Of a DNA stretch of 64,000 nucleotides, positions 28,664 through 39,967 are shown one piece after another. The notes beneath the pieces are model-generated. The model searched no databases. It was not told where the DNA came from and was given only the letters and a program-made list of their open reading frames with translations. The number at the start of each line of letters is the position of its first letter. Within the stretch, counting starts at the first letter, position 1. Position numbers and translations under genes: made by a program. The DNA comes from Paramarasmius palmivorus. Its lineage: Eukaryota; Basidiomycota; Agaricomycetes; Agaricales; Marasmiaceae. The DNA lies in assembly GCA_037176845.1 (NCBI GenBank), contig JAYKXP010000028.1, positions 496,001 through 560,000 on the forward strand. Reading direction: 5' to 3'.

Positions 28664-29213
28664 CTAATGGTCGAACGGTTTCCTGTCTGTATACTTGGAA
28701 CGAGGTCCTTGAACGTTTGTAGGGTGGTCTTCGCATACGCAACACGTTGCGCTGGCCTGTTCCATGGGGTTCAATTGCAAGAACACAACCGCCTCTTCTG
28801 CTTGCAATTTTGATTCGAGATTGGTGTATGGAGAATGATACGGAGGAGTCAACGCCTTTGGCTGTTGGTCGGCTATGTAGCAGCATTCGATGAGTTCGAA
28901 TATAGCCCTTTGACGTGGTACCACAACCGCTATCAGCGAATGCCATCTTCATCAATAGCAAGGTTACTCACCTGTACCGTGCAACACCAATCATGTATTC
29001 CCAACATTCTTTCCGTGCCTTCCTCTGGGCCTGCTCTTCGGTTGAAAAAAAAAAAGTGGCGACTGGTGTCCTGCGCGAAAGAGCGTGTTTCGTTGGGTAG
29101 ACCACTTCGCTGTGGCAGTCGGTGGGAGGCTTTGACCTGGCGTTGTCCAGCTGGTCGCCACTCGTCAGGCCTGAAGCAAACTCGAAGCTGGTACGACCCG
29201 TGGCCTTGCCCAA
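28664..29213 (-). pseudogene. Unrecognised two-exon coding fragment
   Basis: Two minus-strand exons join cleanly. The first ends WEYMIGVARY (donor GTGAG at 28971). The second starts at 28907 as AIFELIECCY and runs to a stop at 28664 (product end KPFDH). The intron is 64 bases with good ends. Upstream the frame hits a stop before any ATG, and the ATG-initiated stretch at 29334 (MALVMLIRVVDL) is in a different frame with no convincing intron to connect it. The first exon also contains an eight- to eleven-base homopolymer (T on this strand, near 29046-29057). The product matches nothing I know. It is either a decayed gene or one whose 5' exons I could not find. Confidence 0.3.
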
Positions 29214-29908
29214 TCCATACCAGACACTTCTCCCAAATCATGACATTGCAGTGAAGTTGGGGACCACCGAGGTAGTCTGAGCGTTGACTCTTGACGTTGA
29301 GGTCGACGACTCGGATGAGCATAACGAGAGCCATGGCTTCCCTGTCAACCCAGCTTTCTCACTGCTAAAAAAAATGAAAAGAAAATACGACCGAAAATCT
29401 TAGATTCATTCTCTTTCCATGGCTCTAGTAGAGCTAGCGACACACACTGTATTAGGCAGTTGCTGTGTCGAGGCTTTCGCTGGGCGCGACCAGCATTGTT
29501 TACGATGCATTTTTGACAAACACTCTGATCCACGATCGGTTGATTTAGGGGCGCCTCCGTATGCGTTTTCCTCAAATACACTTGCTTCTACGCTTGCTCA
29601 GCGTGTATAGCAGCAAAACGCGTTCTTTCTGGCGTATTTTGGGCCGTTACACGTCTTGGAAACCTTATTTTCCATGTTTACGCGGTCTTTCAACATTCAT
29701 AGAGCAAAAATGGATAACTGTATTGGTTTTTGACATGACTTGTACATACAATGTAACGACAGCAGCGATGCGATGTAAAGTATATATACAGAGATGATTG
29801 AAAATAGAGCGAGCCGACAGGTAAGTAATTATATAAGTACACGAGGAGAAGGAGAAGTAATGTTCCACGTAAATGCCAACCAATTAAAAAAAAGTATTGT
29901 CAACGATT

Positions 29909-30704
29909 CTACGATCCGGGGGATACTCTGTAATATGGATATGTATTGTGATATGGTACACTGTACTGAGTCTCTGGACGAGGTTGGATCAAGTATGGAG
30001 AGGCATGATAAGGATGTGGATATGGAGCCATATATGGCGTCGGATAAAGCGGCTGCTGCTGCTGCTGATACGACGAGCTGGTGCCGTCCTGTTGTGGGTA
30101 AACAGGTTGAGGTGGAGTACAGTAGAAATGAGGCATAGGGTATCCAGAGTAATCGCCTAGTTTCTGGACGGAAGAGGACGGCGGATGTTGTATGAATGGG
30201 CTGAAGATACCCCCGTGATAAGTGAGAGGAGTGGTAACAAAGGGCGCTGACGATGGACTCGCCACGTTCGATGAATCTTGTACAGAATATGGGTCTATCG
30301 GCTGGGAAGTCTCTTGTGAGCTCTCCGTGGCCGTTGTTGTGTTTCCCGAACTGCTCCCTGCCCGAGCTTGAAAGCGAATAAGGAAAATGAAAGAAATGAA
30401 GCGATACTGAGAGCACACCTTTAGCGTCTGAACGTTTCCTGTAGGGACCTCTTTTGACACCTTTCCTTCTCTCCTTACGCTGAGAGTCGACGCATTCATC
30501 AGATATGCCATATTTGACACAGCGAAGACACGGTCTGGCGTCGTCGCATTTCTTACAAGCCCGCTGACAACTGGTGCAGGCAACCTTGACTTGTCTGCGT
30601 TTTTGGCGCACGGGATAGGCGGATTGATTTAGAGGGTAGAAATGAATGGTCATCGGAGGGCTTGTCGTCGTTGACAGGGTCGTCGACTGTTCAGAATCCG
30701 CCAT
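29909..30704 (-). CDS. Zn2Cys6 fungal transcription factor with Tyr/Pro/Gln-rich tail
   Basis: This is a GAL4-type binuclear zinc cluster regulator. The start ATG is at 30704 (MADSEQSTTL). The DNA-binding cluster follows the spacing C-x2-C-x6-C-x5-C-x2-C-x8-C within CTSCQRACKKCDDARPC and LRCVKYGISDEC, with one extra cysteine. It is followed by a very basic stretch RKERRKGVKRGPYRKR that is typical of a conserved basidiomycete subgroup. One intron (about 30369-30419) joins KRSDAK to ARAGSS. The rest has no fungal-specific transcription-factor domain. Instead it is low-complexity Ser/Pro/Tyr/Gln, including a QQQQQ run and PYPHPYHASPY, ending YYRVSPGS. Target genes are unknown. It is divergent from the DYRK kinase gene. 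Confidence 0.88.
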
Positions 30705-31400
30705 CGTGGGCCACGGAGAAGAGAAGACTTGACATGCGCTTGCTTTAAGTTTGTGGGATGCATCTATAGTCTCGTCACGTGCAACAGGGCCACTTCCCCG
30801 AGGCTTTGGCTCGAGCCGAGCTCGAGCGCGTTTCTCCATTTGCATTGGACCATGGCACAAGCCCATCAGGGACTTGTTTGTGTGCTGGCGAGATATGAAG
30901 GTAAGAATGCAATAAATTTGGCAGAAAGGAGGAATTATTTCAACATTTTCGGTGGAATTACTGGTTCCGTAGTGCGATGAAACCGGTGGTGACCCGGAAT
31001 GACTGTATCAGGACTGGATATGCTCGGTATACGCTACTTGTGCTAGTGTATGAACTACTATATGCAGCGTATACTGTGCTTTTCAGCCCGCTCCGTTCAG
31101 CTTTGACTGGTCTTTACCATTGTTAGATTACCCACTTACCTCCAGTGCTGTACCTGGTCTATAAAAAAAGATTCCTGTCAGACCAAATCTTTCAATGCTT
31201 TCAAACTATTCAAAAGCTGCTCAAAGGCTATAGAGCGCCAGAGCGCTATCGCCTGGTAGAGTCTTGCCACGCCCCGTGTCGCGGAATTTGTTGTGGCAAA
31301 ATATCTGACATAAGCTAGTGCCATTGTGAGAGGTTCCCACCGTTCTAGCCTCGTCCAAGGCCAATCCCAGGCTGCTGTCGACGCTGGCGAGCAGTAAGTA
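30705..31400. promoter_or_regulatory. Divergent intergenic region between Zn2Cys6 gene and DYRK kinase gene
   Basis: About 700 bases separate the two start codons. No coding frame of interest was found. It presumably holds both promoters and leaders, including the 5' leader of the long kinase gene. No convincing TATA box or named binding site was recognised. Confidence 0.4.
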
Positions 31401-34400
31401 ATGGGACCAGATTCTCTTCAAATCCCTGAAAACTCTATTCCTTCTCGTTCTGCGAGCTCTTCGTCCTCCAGAATCGATCCTTATTACTTTGGCGAATCTC
31501 CATCTCCACTCGATTTACCAACAACTCCAGCAAAGGAGATTGACAGAGCAGCGCTCGTAGGCGTCGGCGAGCTCGCTACTCCTCGTTATGCCAGGGATTC
31601 TCAACCAGAAAGCCCTCAAATCAACGACGTGAACGATTCCACCGGGACAAGAGACAGCGACAGTCCTTCTGGCTGGACCATTGAGGCGATTGACGGTGAA
31701 TTGTCCGAAAAAGAAGACGTGCGTATCATTCTTTCAACTCTTCATCCTCGTATCTCATTTCTCTCAATAGCTATCTGACGTTAAACATGCACTCCGTTCA
31801 CGACCTTCAATGACAGAGGAAAGTGGCGGGGAAGAGATTCTCTATCCACGCAAATCCAAACCAACCGAATTGCCACCTTCCATCCCCTCGGATCCCAACG
31901 TGGCTTTGTCTTCTCCCCCAAGTTCCTTCAATCAAGCCCCTCGTCGGGCACGGAAGCGCACTTCGGACGAGTTTGAGCTTGATCAGACTGGCTCTCTCGT
32001 TTCAAAACGCGCTACTTCCATGTCCGCCAAAGACAAGCCCAAAGACGAAACTAGACCTTCAGCCCGAAAGCATAGAAGTTTTACGGCCAGCAGCGTCACC
32101 AATCCTTCCAGGGAAGCCAAAGGCAAAGAGCGGCGCAGAGAAAGTCTCGGTCTCACTTTGAGCAGTTCCAGCTCCAGGCATCTTTCCAGCTCTTCTCGAG
32201 CTCCAGAAAGGCATCACAGTCGCCAAAGCTCTTCGTCATCAAACCATGCCGACCCCCATCATTCTCGACGCGTACAAGCTTCAGATTTTTCCCATCTGCC
32301 CCCCTCACCTTCCACATCATCCATACAGCAATTTCTCAGAACCACTGGCAGCGCCACGTCTCCTCACACTCCACCACTCACCTCGCCATCCTCCAAAGAA
32401 CTTTCTCACCCCTCGTCCCATGTCGCTCATTCGCTTTTGAGAGGCACCCAAGAAGGTTGGTCTGGTATGGATGACGAAGCGACCGCCGAGGCTCTTCGCA
32501 AACTCGACGGTCTGACCGGAAAGAGCGCCCGTGCTCGAGCCAGTGTCGGTAGCTTTGGTAGGCCTGGCAGTTCTAGTCGTCCAAGCACGCCTGCCAAGAG
32601 CACCAGCCAATGGGAAGGTATCGAGGGCAGTACCAAGAGAAAAGAAACAAGAGATAGTGCTATTAGTGTCAAGGAGAAGGAGCCATTGCAGAAGCCTAGT
32701 ATTGGAATGGCGATGCTCAGTGACACGGAAGGAGCACAGGGAAGCGCTGTGAGCAGTGACGAGCTTCCTCCACAGATGACAGCAGAGAAGACACCCAAGA
32801 AGACTGGCTCATCCAGCGCACGAACCAGCTTCACACCTAAGCGTGGCTCGGCATCCTCTGCGACCATTGCCAGCACGCCCACGACCAGCTCTCGGGACTC
32901 GGTGACCATGTCTGCCGCTACAAGCGTTACATCGGTTGCATCCGGACGTCCTTCCACCGGCAATAGTAAAACTAGGAGGAATAGCGCCAGCAGTGACGTT
33001 TCTAGTGTCCATTCCAGCGACGCTACGTCACTCAAGGACCGAGTTGCCGCTCTCGCCATAAATGGCGACCATAGTGCAGAGGAACCCCTAGTGCCTCCAG
33101 TACCTCCTCTACCGAAAGACTTATCCAACTATAGGTCACCGCCAGCAACAGCTGTTGGATTGACGTTCCCCAGCAGTACACACGATGCCACTGATAGTGA
33201 CCGCGGGGTGGCCTCAAGTCTCGAGGTTCCCGCTATCGAGTACGCCGCACCGACCTCGACCTCGAAATCTAGTCGACGTCAGAGCCAACATCATGGCTCT
33301 GGTCATGGTAGTGCACCAGAGTCTGCTGCTCTTGCAGCACCCAAAACGCCTTCCAAGAAATGGAGTTTCTCTAGTGCTCTCAATCTCAAATTGACGAGTT
33401 CGCCTTCCATTTCTTCCAGTAAATCTCAGCAAGGGTACTCTGTTAGTCCACGCGGTTCCACTTTTGCGCCTCCACTTCGAAAGTCGACATCTAAGGATCA
33501 GGCAAAGGATTCGACTCTTTCTCCTTCATCGGGCGGCTCTAAAAGTCCGTGGGCGCCTACCCAACCCGAAGCCATGGGCTCTGCGACCTCCTTGGCTTCA
33601 CTTTCTTCAGTTGGCTCAGTTCGAACGCCAGCTATTTCGTCGCCTTTGCAAACGGCGCCTCTCTCGAAAACTCCTGATAGAGGAGCTCCTCCCTCTCGCT
33701 CTGGTACTGACTCCAGTGCAAGCACGAATCATACTTATGCGGGGCTCTCAGCTTCCCAAGCCCAACCGGGGCCCCTTAGCCCATCCTCCTCCATGCGTCG
33801 TCATCAATCAAAGAGACTTACCCCATCGTCCATTCCTTTCTTTCGCCGGTCCTCCTCCCAATCAATGCAGCCACCTGCTGTTCCTTCATCTTCATCCCCT
33901 CCTCTCACTTCAGATAGTGGTATGCTCTCAGCGACGACCCGTTATAAACAGACTTCTTCGCCGAACAGTACCGATTACAATCCGCCCTCGACATCTGTTC
34001 CTGGATCCGCGCACAAGAAGTCATCAGTCTTCTCTCTGCTGAAAGGATCTTCTTCCAGAAAAAGTCTTCATCAGGATTCGAAAGAGGCCGCGAAGGACGC
34101 TCAGAAACTGAAAGAAGCCGAGAAAGAGAGAGCTAAGCAGGAGAAAGAGAAGCAAAAGAAAGATGACAAGGACCGTAGCGAGAGTAGAATATCAACAGTA
34201 CTCATGGGAAGGAAGCGAGGCAAGGTGTGTATTTTTGGTCACCATCATATCTTTTCAATCTGACTTGCTATTCCTAGACTCTTTCATCCACTGATCCCAG
34301 AAAGCCCAAATCTCCTGTACACATGCCTCCGATGCAGATATCTGCGTTGGAGCCGGTGACCGCACAAAGGGTCGCTAAACTGAAGGCTTCGGGTGCCCCC

Positions 34401-37113
34401 TCTTCACCTTCTTCGACCCCTCAGACAACGCGATCGACCTCTTCCTCCTCCAGAGCGACATCTCAGACGGCCAGCTCCATGCAGAAGCAATCCGATACAT
34501 CCCTACGTAGCCGCAATCAGTTGCCGACGATAGCAGGATCGCCTTCAGTTGGTGTTCACGGGGTTGCCGGTACTTCCAAAGAGAACAAGGAACCTCCACC
34601 TTCATCAGCTGGAAATACCATTTCTGGGCTTCCGAAGGAAACACCGACCAAGATACCCCGTATATCCAGTAGGACTTCTGCAGTGTCATCGCCCCCATTA
34701 AGGAGCTCAAACTCTACTATCACAGCTCGGCGTACGAGTACCAATGTCAGCACCATGTCAACATCGCGGAACGCCTCTCCTTCGGGTGTAGTGGCTAACG
34801 AATTTGGCGTGATGGAGGGTGCGGAAAGTGTTCCGCCATCACCAAAGACTATGGTTAGAACAACGTCATCGAGAATATCTCCTTCCATGTCTTCAACGAG
34901 CCGCGTACCACGCTCAGTTTCGGGAAGTGTGTCGGGCACGGGAAGCATTCTACCTCGCAAGAGTAACCGCGATTCGATTTCTTTCAGCGGCCTCCGAAAG
35001 CCATCGACGAGTTCAGTTGCGTCGGTGTCCACGAATGCCACTGCTACAGCCAACGAGTCATCGACGTCTCACCACCGTTTCTCGGCGCTCTCCCCCTCGA
35101 AAGGCCTCAAGTTACTCAGTCCAAAGATTTCGCTCTCTTCTGCCCGCTCTTCCAACACTGCTAGTTCTCAGAATCTAGCTGCAGCAGGAACACCGAGTTC
35201 CAGCAGACAGTCCTTGTCCACTCCCTCGCCCGCCCCAAGCTCTGTGGACGAAGAGGAGGCTGCAGGTGATGATGAGATGCTTCACTACATCCGCAGACAG
35301 CAGGCTAAGAAACTGCAAAATGGTGCTACTCAAGAGGAATTGGATGACCTGTTGAAGTTCCCGGAGCCAATACCCCCTGCAGAGCCCCTTTCTCCAGAGA
35401 GTGAGTTGTTCTCACCAAACTATGACATCCTTTGACTAACTAGTTCGTTGCAGCCGTTCTCAGCAGCAGTCAGCGTCAGTATTTGTCAGAGTACGAACGG
35501 AAGGAGATACTCGATTATCCTTCGGTGTACTATCTTGGTCAACGAGGCAAGAAGAATCAGGCAACTTTGGACAACTCGACAAATAATTATGGCTATGACG
35601 ATGATCGTGGCGATTATCAGGTCGTCAACCATGACCATCTCGCATTCCGCTACGAGGTGATTGACACTCTAGGAAAGGGCTCTTTTGGTCAAGTACTTCA
35701 TTGCAGAGATCATTGCTCAGGAGAATCGGTCGCCATCAAAATCATCAGGAATAAGAAGCGTTTCCACCACCAAGCACTTGTAGAGATCAAGATACTAGAC
35801 AGCTTGAGGAAATGGGTAGGTCATCGCGATCCCTGACTCAAACCTGGACTGAAAATTTCGTAGGACTCGGACGAGAAGCATCATGTCATCAAGATGACGG
35901 AGCATTTTTACTTTAGAAATCATCTATGCATCGCAATGGAACTCTTAAGCATTAACCTTTACGAGCTAATCAAGGCGAACGGTTTTGTCGGCTTCACTAC
36001 GACGCTCATTCGACGTTTTACGAGCCAAATGTTGTTGTCCCTTTCGCTTATGCGGCATCATCGTATCGTGCATTGTGACTTGAAGCCTGAGGTACGCTTT
36101 CGCTCATACTCGCTCATACGGATCGCTGACATGTTCATCAGAATGTCCTTCTTCGTCACCCCGCCAAGAGCGCAATCAAGGTCATCGATTTCGGGAGCAG
36201 TTGTTTCGAACACGAGAAAAGTAATTTATCCTCTCTGTGATACAATTGGTTTTTCTAACGGTTTCCCCATCTTAGTTTATACCTACATTCAGAGTAGATT
36301 CTATCGGTCTCCAGAAGTCATTTTAGGCATGAACTACCACATGGCCATCGATATGTGGAGTCTAGGATGTATTCTAGCAGAACTCTACACTGGCTTCCCT
36401 ATTTTCCCGGGAGAGAATGAGCAGGAACAGCTCTCGTGTATCATGGAGGTTCTCGGTGTTCCTGACAAAGAGTTTGTGAATCGGAGCTCTCGAAAGAAAC
36501 TCTTCTTCGGTATGTGAGGTTCCTGAATTAGAGCGCAGTCAAAACTCACAGTTCAATAAGAACCAAACGGTGCCCCTCGGGCGGTCATAAACTCCAAAGG
36601 CCGAAGACGTAGACCTGGAACCAAGACATTGGCACAAGTTCTTCGATGCAACGATGAGGATTTCGTCGATTTCATTGCAAAGTGCCTCGTATGGGATCCA
36701 GAAAGGAGGATTAAACCTCAGGCCGCTCTCCGGCATCCCTTTGTTACCGCTGGGAAACGACCAAAGCAGCCTCCGGCATCTACTACGAAAAGCACACTCT
36801 CCAGTTCTAGCCTGAGCGGCAGTCGCAAGAAAGAGTTGACTGAGACGCCAAAGAAATCGTTGATCAGTGCTCCTACGCCACTCACTGCGCGTACTGCACG
36901 GACCTCTGGGAATACCGTACCCACGACCCCAAGTAATTCCCATAGCACAACGATACCTTCTTCCTCTCGATCATATAGAGCATCTCAAGCTCACAGTCTT
37001 TCGTCACACCATTCCAGTCGGACCCTGAACGGATACGTGGTACGTCTAGCTACTTCTTTTATGCTTATGTTCATTCAACTGATGGATGGTTGCAGGCGAC
37101 TGCGGCGAAATGA
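31401..37113 (+). CDS. DYRK-family protein kinase, Pom1-like, with very long disordered N-terminus
   Basis: This dual-specificity Tyr-regulated kinase resembles fission yeast Pom1, a cell polarity and size regulator. The start is the ATG at 31401 (MGPDSLQIPENS). Roughly 1,300 residues of Ser/Thr/Pro-rich sequence come first, with a charged KE-rich helix near 34080-34170. Then comes the DYRK-homology box (QYLSEYERKEILDYPSVYYLGQ, about 35474-35540). The kinase domain follows: glycine loop GKGSFGQV, VAIKII lysine, catalytic HCDLKPEN (split by an intron), IDFGSS, and activation loop YTYIQSRFYRSPEV. The second loop Tyr is the autophosphorylated residue in DYRKs. The kinase domain ends at HPFV (about 36747) and a Ser/Thr-rich tail ends ATAAK at 37113. 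At least seven introns are present, all in frame. Kinase activity is expected; the Pom1-like role is inference. Confidence 0.92.
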
Positions 37114-37600
37114 GCCTTATTTAATTTTCCCGGGTTAATTATTCTTGCTCATGCTTTCTAGAACGGAATACACATAAAACGAAATCTGACTTCAATACCC
37201 GCCGTCCATTGTATTTCCCATGTTTCTTTGTTTGCTGTTAATCTGTGTCTTCCTTGCACTTCTTTCTAATACTCGCATTGTTCTGCAATATATCATCGCA
37301 TACTAGTTGGGGTTTCGTCAAATATGGTCTGGTGCACCAGACGGCAATGAGGCGGTGTATATGTAGACTTCGCTCGTTGAACTTGGCGCTTCAACAGCTT
37401 TAGCCAGCCCAAGAATTTAACGTTAACGGGTACATATTACTGCGGTCAACTTCAACTAGCTGCGCAAGGCTATGAATGTCGAGGCGACCGACCGGACCAC
37501 GGCCAGTACATTCGTCTTTATAAAGACATACTCTTGAATGCCTATCGATAATTCTCTTTTTACGACTTCACGATCTTCGTTCCACGACCTAATTTCCCCC
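37114..37600. other. Intergenic region: kinase 3' flank and promoter of the first SUR7-like gene
   Basis: There is no gene in this stretch. It holds the 3' untranslated part of the kinase gene and, at 37519-37525, a TATAAAG element 75 bases before the next start codon. Confidence 0.5.
37519..37525 (+). promoter_or_regulatory. TATA box of SUR7-like gene A
   Basis: TATAAAG lies 75 bases upstream of the ATG at 37601. An in-frame ATG at 37538 is only 13 bases past the element, too near to lie inside the transcript. This argues for 37601 as the real start, matching the paralogue at 39968. Confidence 0.5.
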
Positions 37601-38475
37601 ATGTCCTTCATTCCTGGCCTATTTTTCTGCTTTGCAGCAACTGTGCTTCTAGTCTTCGTACGCATTAGCTATCTTCAGTCTTCATTTCCTCATACTTACC
37701 TGTCGTCGTTCTCAGGTGTCTGTATCTTCCCCGACATGGGAATCTATATCGTTCTTAGATGTGGGCCGTGAGGCCTCGGCGCTGCATTTTGGCGTTTTTG
37801 GATATACCGGAACCCAAGTCAACATAGGTTATGAATTTCCAGGACTCGACGAGTAAGCTTCTTGCATCTCCAATCCAGAAATTCTGAAATACTGATTGTT
37901 CTTCCCAAGGCCACAGATTCTCGATGACTTTACTAAAGCACTCATTCTACATCCCATCGGTAAGAAAAGACAAACCAACTGTAACGATTTACTGATCTAT
38001 TCTATCATAGCTGCCGGTCTTTCCGCGATTGCACTGCTATTTGGCATTTGTGGCACTCGCAGCGGTACCTCGGGACGAGGAAGCAGCGCGATGCTAGCGC
38101 TTTTCTCAGGTAAATACTACGCCCCGGGCCGCATCGCTAAAAGTATCCGGAATCCTGACCTTTCCACTAGCTCTGGCTGACCTGGCCACCCTGGCAGCAT
38201 TCGCCATCGACATCTCCATCTTCACGATCGCTAGAAATCGTTACCAGGATCGCGGTATATCTGCACAGTGGGGAAACGCCATCTGGATTACACTCGCAGC
38301 AGTCGTAGCCAACCTGCTCGGATTCTGCACGGGTGTCTGTGGTGTATGCACTGGAAATGGGAGAAGACAACCTCGTGATGTGCAGTACGAGACCAGAGAT
38401 GTCAATGCCGGCGCACCAAAGTCCCGTATTCAGAGGTGGTTTGCCACAAGAGGTAGGACCGGTGATGCGGTTTAA
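37601..38475 (+). CDS. SUR7/PalI-like four-TM membrane protein (copy A)
   Basis: This small plasma-membrane protein is of the SUR7/Rim9-PalI type, associated with cortical domains, cell wall integrity or pH sensing. Exon 1 encodes MSFIPGLFFCFAATVLLVF, the first membrane segment. Later exons give an extracellular loop (SSPTWESISFLDVG, GVFGYTGTQVNIGYEF). Three more hydrophobic segments follow (AAGLSAIALLFGICG, ALADLATLAAFAIDISIF, ITLAAVVANLLGFCTGVCG). The cytoplasmic tail is basic and ends GRTGDAV. Introns fall at the same places and phases as in copy B at 39968, for example inside HPIAAGLS. It is a tandem paralogue, with an EI24-type gene on the opposite strand between the copies. The family-level call is good; a specific role cannot be read from sequence. 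Confidence 0.82.
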
Positions 38476-38772
38476 GAGTTGGGAGTTGTAATTTTAGGAC
38501 GATGAATTAACCAGTTATCATTCGGACATGTAGCGGTACTCAGTATGACCATTGCTCACGGACTCTTAAGTAGGATCTCACTGTATTTATAAAAATGGAC
38601 TTGACACCTTTGGATTCTGAATGATGGCTCAGATCAAGGCTATTAAGTCTCCTTTCGTTGAATCAATGGATAATATACAGAATGCAATGAGTTAAATGTC
38701 ATGTCCTAGGCTTGTAGCGTGTATGTACTGTGGTACTATGGTCGAGACCCTTAAAAAAGAAATTCTGTGCGT

Positions 38773-39777
38773 CTATTCCATCTTCACATCAACCTCTTCC
38801 GATGTTCCCGCAGGTGCATTCCTCCTCTCCATACTACTCGCCCAAAGAGCCGCCCCAACTGTGGACGTGATATTGAACGCCATACCAACAACGGGCACAA
38901 GGTCTAAGGCTAGCGCAGTCGCGCCAAAACTAAACATGAGCCGACATGTCAACTTGCTTCGTGCTTCAGCAAAAATGTGAAGAATACCCACGCAGTGTAG
39001 CTCCCTTTCCTTCTATCGACAAATGCTTTTCGGGTTTGACCTGAGAGACCCTTCAATTGGAAGTACCGAGCGTGGTAGCTGGGTCCAGACTTCTTCCCTG
39101 TGTTGCCCAACCACGCGTCAGTATGATTAGTCTTGGTACTATGGTTAACTTCAGGCCTACCGTTGAACAACAAGAATATTACAGTCCCTACCACAGGGAT
39201 CGAGTTGAGGGGGATCGATATCAGATATCGTACGATCCCTTCCTTGCTAAAACGATTCAATGGTTTGGTGATGGATTTTCCGAGTGTCTTGATCCCGCTG
39301 GATTGCTCGCCTTTGACCAGTCTCCCTTTGGCGACGAGAGCCTCGTGGCCCTGTTGAAGCAGCACGGCATCGACTGCAAACATATCGGTAAATTTTTTGA
39401 TCAGAGAAAAGAGACCACTTGCATATCTTGTCCTTTGCCGCTTCGAGGAAAAATATCTTCGTGACCAAAGAGACTAGGACATATGATTCTCCTAATACCA
39501 TCATTGCCGCTGGAAGAAATGCCAAAGGGCCAGAGAAAACCGCACAGAATGCGAGCTGAGGTAAATAAGTGAAAACGAACATGCCAGCTGTGATGCCCAA
39601 AGAAACCAGGACGCATTTTACAAGAACAGGTGCCACAGAACGATAGAGAGAAGGATGGGTGATGAAATATAGTACGCCACGGGCAGGATATATCCATGCA
39701 CCGCTGAAAAGAGCTTCACGTGCAGTGTCTCCCAAATCCTTCAGAACAGCAAAGAAGGAGTCGATGAGTGAGGCCAT
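38773..39777 (-). CDS. EI24-domain membrane protein (Rrt8/Lds-like)
   Basis: This multi-pass membrane protein is of the EI24/CysZ-like family. Fungal members include Rrt8 and the Lds proteins of lipid droplets and the spore wall. The start is MASLIDSFFAVLKDLGD at 39777. Hydrophobic stretches include VLVKCVLVSLGITAGMFVF and LAFCAVFSGPLAFLPAAM. The conserved SIPLNSIPVVGTVIFLLFNG and LDLVPVVGMAFNITSTVGA have the repeated P-VVG signature of the family. Between them lies GPSYHARYFQLKGL and a basic RKAFVDRRKGSYTA. The last intron must use a GTGGGT donor so that YTA continues as FGATALAL. The C-terminus is EEVDVKME. The gene lies between the two SUR7-like copies and is divergent from copy B. Its biochemical role is unknown. 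Confidence 0.85.
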
Positions 39778-39835
39778 GGGAGTTGATGCCAAGTTACGCG
39801 CGTGGCGCACGTTGAAATGCTGCTGTGCCTAGATG

Positions 39836-39859
39836 TGACGTCTGTGACGTCATGACTCA
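39836..39859. promoter_or_regulatory. Cluster of bZIP-type sites (CRE and AP-1/Gcn4 elements)
   Basis: Within 24 bases are TGACGTC (39836-39842), the full CRE palindrome TGACGTCA (39845-39852) and TGACTCA (39853-39859). The last abuts the CRE directly. Just after come an inverted repeat ATGGGAG/CTCCCAT (39859-39865 and 39874-39880) and a reverse CCAAT (ATTGG, 39888-39892). The cluster lies in the 190-base gap between the divergent EI24 and SUR7-like B genes. Binding by ATF/CREB or Gcn4-type factors is inferred from the consensus sequences. Confidence 0.65.
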
Positions 39860-39907
39860 TGGGAGTATGGTGGCTCCCATTCGCGTCATTGGCAGCTGGG
39901 TGAATGC

Positions 39908-39914
39908 TATATAA
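39908..39914 (+). promoter_or_regulatory. TATA box of SUR7-like gene B
   Basis: TATATAA lies 54 bases upstream of the start codon at 39968 and just downstream of the bZIP-site cluster. It forms a compact core promoter. Confidence 0.6.
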
Positions 39915-39967
39915 CTGAAAAAGTCGACACTTTCCAGGCTATTCTTTTGTGAAAGTATCATATCACA

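Larger units (their letters stand above)
25771..29908. other. Gene-poor tract with scattered coding-like fragments
   Basis: This is the longest stretch in the window without a complete gene. Frames on both strands are broken every 50-130 codons. Several minus-strand segments read like protein (see the two fragments listed separately). A plus-strand segment at about 26090-26305 also does (ELVVSLQIRLGCEENG). Frame changes between them are not explained by good splice sites. No terminal repeats or transposase motifs were seen. I read it as decayed gene material plus spacer. The last part (29335-29908) holds nothing recognisable. Confidence 0.5.

Noticed and set aside
32427..33128. 233-codon open frame antisense to the DYRK N-terminus
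   Set aside because: It is a shadow of the Ser-rich coding sequence: hydrophobic Leu/Val/Ala-rich low complexity is the expected reverse of Ser/Thr/Pro codons.
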